Positions 62,970-64,000 of a stretch of DNA of 64,000 nt are shown one piece after another. The number at the start of each line of letters is the position of its first letter. The first letter of the stretch is position 1. The DNA is from Micromonospora sediminimaris (GTDB taxonomy: Bacteria; Actinomycetota; Actinomycetes; Mycobacteriales; Micromonosporaceae), in assembly GCA_900112325.1 (NCBI GenBank), contig FOLJ01000005.1:1-64000 (forward strand), written 5' to 3'. The position numbers and the translations under genes are program-made. The notes below the pieces were generated by a model, which had not been told where the DNA came from, ran no database searches, and saw only the letters and a program-made list of their open reading frames with translations.

Positions 62970-64000
62970 TCAGTGTTCGAGATAGGTGGCGTGATCGAAG
63001 TCGGCGTAGCGCCCGTCGCCGCCGATGTCCTGCACCCAGAGGCCGAGCAGGGCACCGGTGAAGCCCCAGGCCGCCGGTTCGCCGTCGACGATCCGGGCCG
63101 CGTGTTCGTCCGACAGGATGGTGGCGTCCAGTTCCACCGGCAGTCGCCGCCAACCGTCACCGAGGTCGTACGCGAAGTGCAGTACCGGGCCGTCGAAGGT
63201 GACCCGCAGGCCCACCCGCAGCCGGCCGCCGGTGTCGACGGTCAGGTGCGGGTACGCGGTGCGGTGGCCACCGTCGCAGCTGAGCAGCTCCAGCACCGAC
63301 CGTCCGTCGTCGGCCCGGGTCAGGTAGAGGTGGTGCCAGTTCTCAGTGTTGTAGTAGCCGGTGATGCCCGCCAGGTGCCGATGGTCGCCCGGGTCGAACT
63401 CGACGACGGTCTCCAGCGAGCAATGGACCGCACCCACAGGTCGTGCCACCAGGCTGGGCGTCTGCTTACCGACGGGGGACTGGCCACCGTGCACCCGCAG
63501 GTGCGACGGGCGGGAGCGCAGGTCGATCCAGTCGTCCGTCGCCGGTCGGCGCAGGGTCGACCAGCCGGCGCCCAGCTGCGGAGCGTCGAAGTGGTCGGTG
63601 GCCGGCTCGTCGGGCCACGGATGGGCCGGCAGGTCCGGGGCGGGGATCTCGTCGGCCGGCACCCGGCCGGACACGCACGGCCAGCCCCCCGGTGACCAGT
63701 CGACCTTCTGGAGCGCGGTTTCCCGCCCGAGCACGCAGTTGCCGAGGGGCGTGTAGGGACGGGCCACCAGGTGGGCCAAATACCACTCACCACGCTGGGT
63801 GCGGACCAGACTGCCGTGGCCGGCCTTCTGCAGCGTCAGCTCCGGCCGGCCGACAGAGGTGAGCAGGGGCCCGGCCGGGTCCACCTCGTACGGCCCGAAC
63901 AGCTCTCGCGACCGGGCCACGGTGACCTGGTGCTCCCAGCTGGTGCCGCCCTCGGCGGTGACCAGCCAGTACCAGCCGTCGTGCCGGTAGAGGTGCGGTC
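62970..64000 (-). CDS. GH43 beta-xylosidase/arabinofuranosidase, partial (5' end beyond window)
   Basis: The frame is open to the right edge; 343 codons are visible. Before position 63920 it reads HLYRHDGWYWLVTAEGGTSWEHQVTVARSRELFGPYE, the middle of a GH43 five-bladed propeller with GHGSLVRTQRGEWYLAHLVARP following. The C-terminal half (about the last 200 residues) is the beta-sandwich typical of GH43 xylosidases (DDWIDLRSRPSHLRVHG; HRHLAGITGYYNTENWHHLYLTRADDG). It would degrade xylo-oligosaccharides, matching the neighbouring xylanase. Its location cannot be told without the N-terminus. Confidence 0.9.
   Translation of the reverse strand, partial: PHLYRHDGWYWLVTAEGGTSWEHQVTVARSRELFGPYEVDPAGPLLTSVGRPELTLQKAGHGSLVRTQRGEWYLAHLVARPYTPLGNCVLGRETALQKVDWSPGGWPCVSGRVPADEIPAPDLPAHPWPDEPATDHFDAPQLGAGWSTLRRPATDDWIDLRSRPSHLRVHGGQSPVGKQTPSLVARPVGAVHCSLETVVEFDPGDHRHLAGITGYYNTENWHHLYLTRADDGRSVLELLSCDGGHRTAYPHLTVDTGGRLRVGLRVTFDGPVLHFAYDLGDGWRRLPVELDATILSDEHAARIVDGEPAAWGFTGALLGLWVQDIGGDGRYADFDHATYLEH

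Overview
The window is 64 kb of very GC-rich DNA (mostly G or C at third codon positions) from an actinobacterial chromosome. Gene content points to the family Micromonosporaceae, most likely Micromonospora or a close relative: a cebEFG-bglC-cebR cellobiose locus with TGGGAGCGCTCCCA-type operators, an XRE/DUF397 pair, an amino-acid-sensing ACT-GNAT protein, a BsaP-like partner of biotin synthase, many secreted plant-polymer and chitin-degrading enzymes, and a short intergenic repeat ending in a GTERSGVSS peptide that I recall from Micromonospora/Salinispora genomes (not checked). The genus is an inference. I see no prophage, transposase, CRISPR array, rRNA or replication origin.

Layout. 0-4 kb: two copper lytic polysaccharide monooxygenases (a cellulose-type AA10-CBM2 and a chitin-type AA10-CBM5), an ElaA-like acetyltransferase and a DUF305 lipoprotein. 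4-16 kb: MsrB, a stand-alone LigD-type polymerase, the XRE/DUF397 pair, GNAT, DUF899 and HxlR genes, a secreted tripeptidyl-peptidase-like lipoprotein, a LigC-type DNA ligase, an AlkA-like glycosylase and a PF03640-type lipoprotein. 15-17 kb: an ECF sigma factor overlapping its zinc-finger anti-sigma factor. 17-24 kb: a tight minus-strand operon herA-like > sbcD > sbcC > nurA-like > spermidine-synthase-like, recalling the archaeal HerA-NurA-Mre11-Rad50 operon. 24-28 kb: a large membrane protein with an alpha/beta-hydrolase motif, a RibD-C reductase and a pRiA4b ORF-3 protein.

28-34 kb: cebE-cebF-cebG-bglC-cebR, the import and hydrolysis route for cello-oligosaccharides, with two CebR-type boxes flanking the cebE promoter. 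A third box precedes the GH9 cellulase at 42 kb. The cellulose LPMO, the secreted cellulase and the importer/beta-glucosidase therefore make a coherent cellulose pathway in which CebR probably senses the imported sugar. 34-41 kb: acyl-CoA dehydrogenase plus phosphotransferase, two ACT-domain proteins (one fused to GNAT) and a divergent aldehyde dehydrogenase. 41-46 kb: an LPXTG surface protein divergent from the GH9 cellulase, then a TetR/NmrA pair. 47-52 kb: bsaP-like and bioB divergent from bioF-bioD, then a methyltransferase-P450 pair. 54-58 kb: tRNA-Gly/Cys/Val, PadR with an FAD monooxygenase, then a second tRNA-Gly/Val pair. 58-64 kb: a GlxA-type AraC regulator, a saccharopine-dehydrogenase-like protein, a CE4 deacetylase, a GH10 xylanase behind a cluster of palindromes, and the 3' part of a GH43 enzyme running off the right end.

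DNA-repair functions (LigD polymerase, LigC ligase, AlkA, SbcCD, HerA/NurA) are concentrated between 4.5 and 24 kb. Polysaccharide enzymes sit mainly at both ends and around 28-45 kb.
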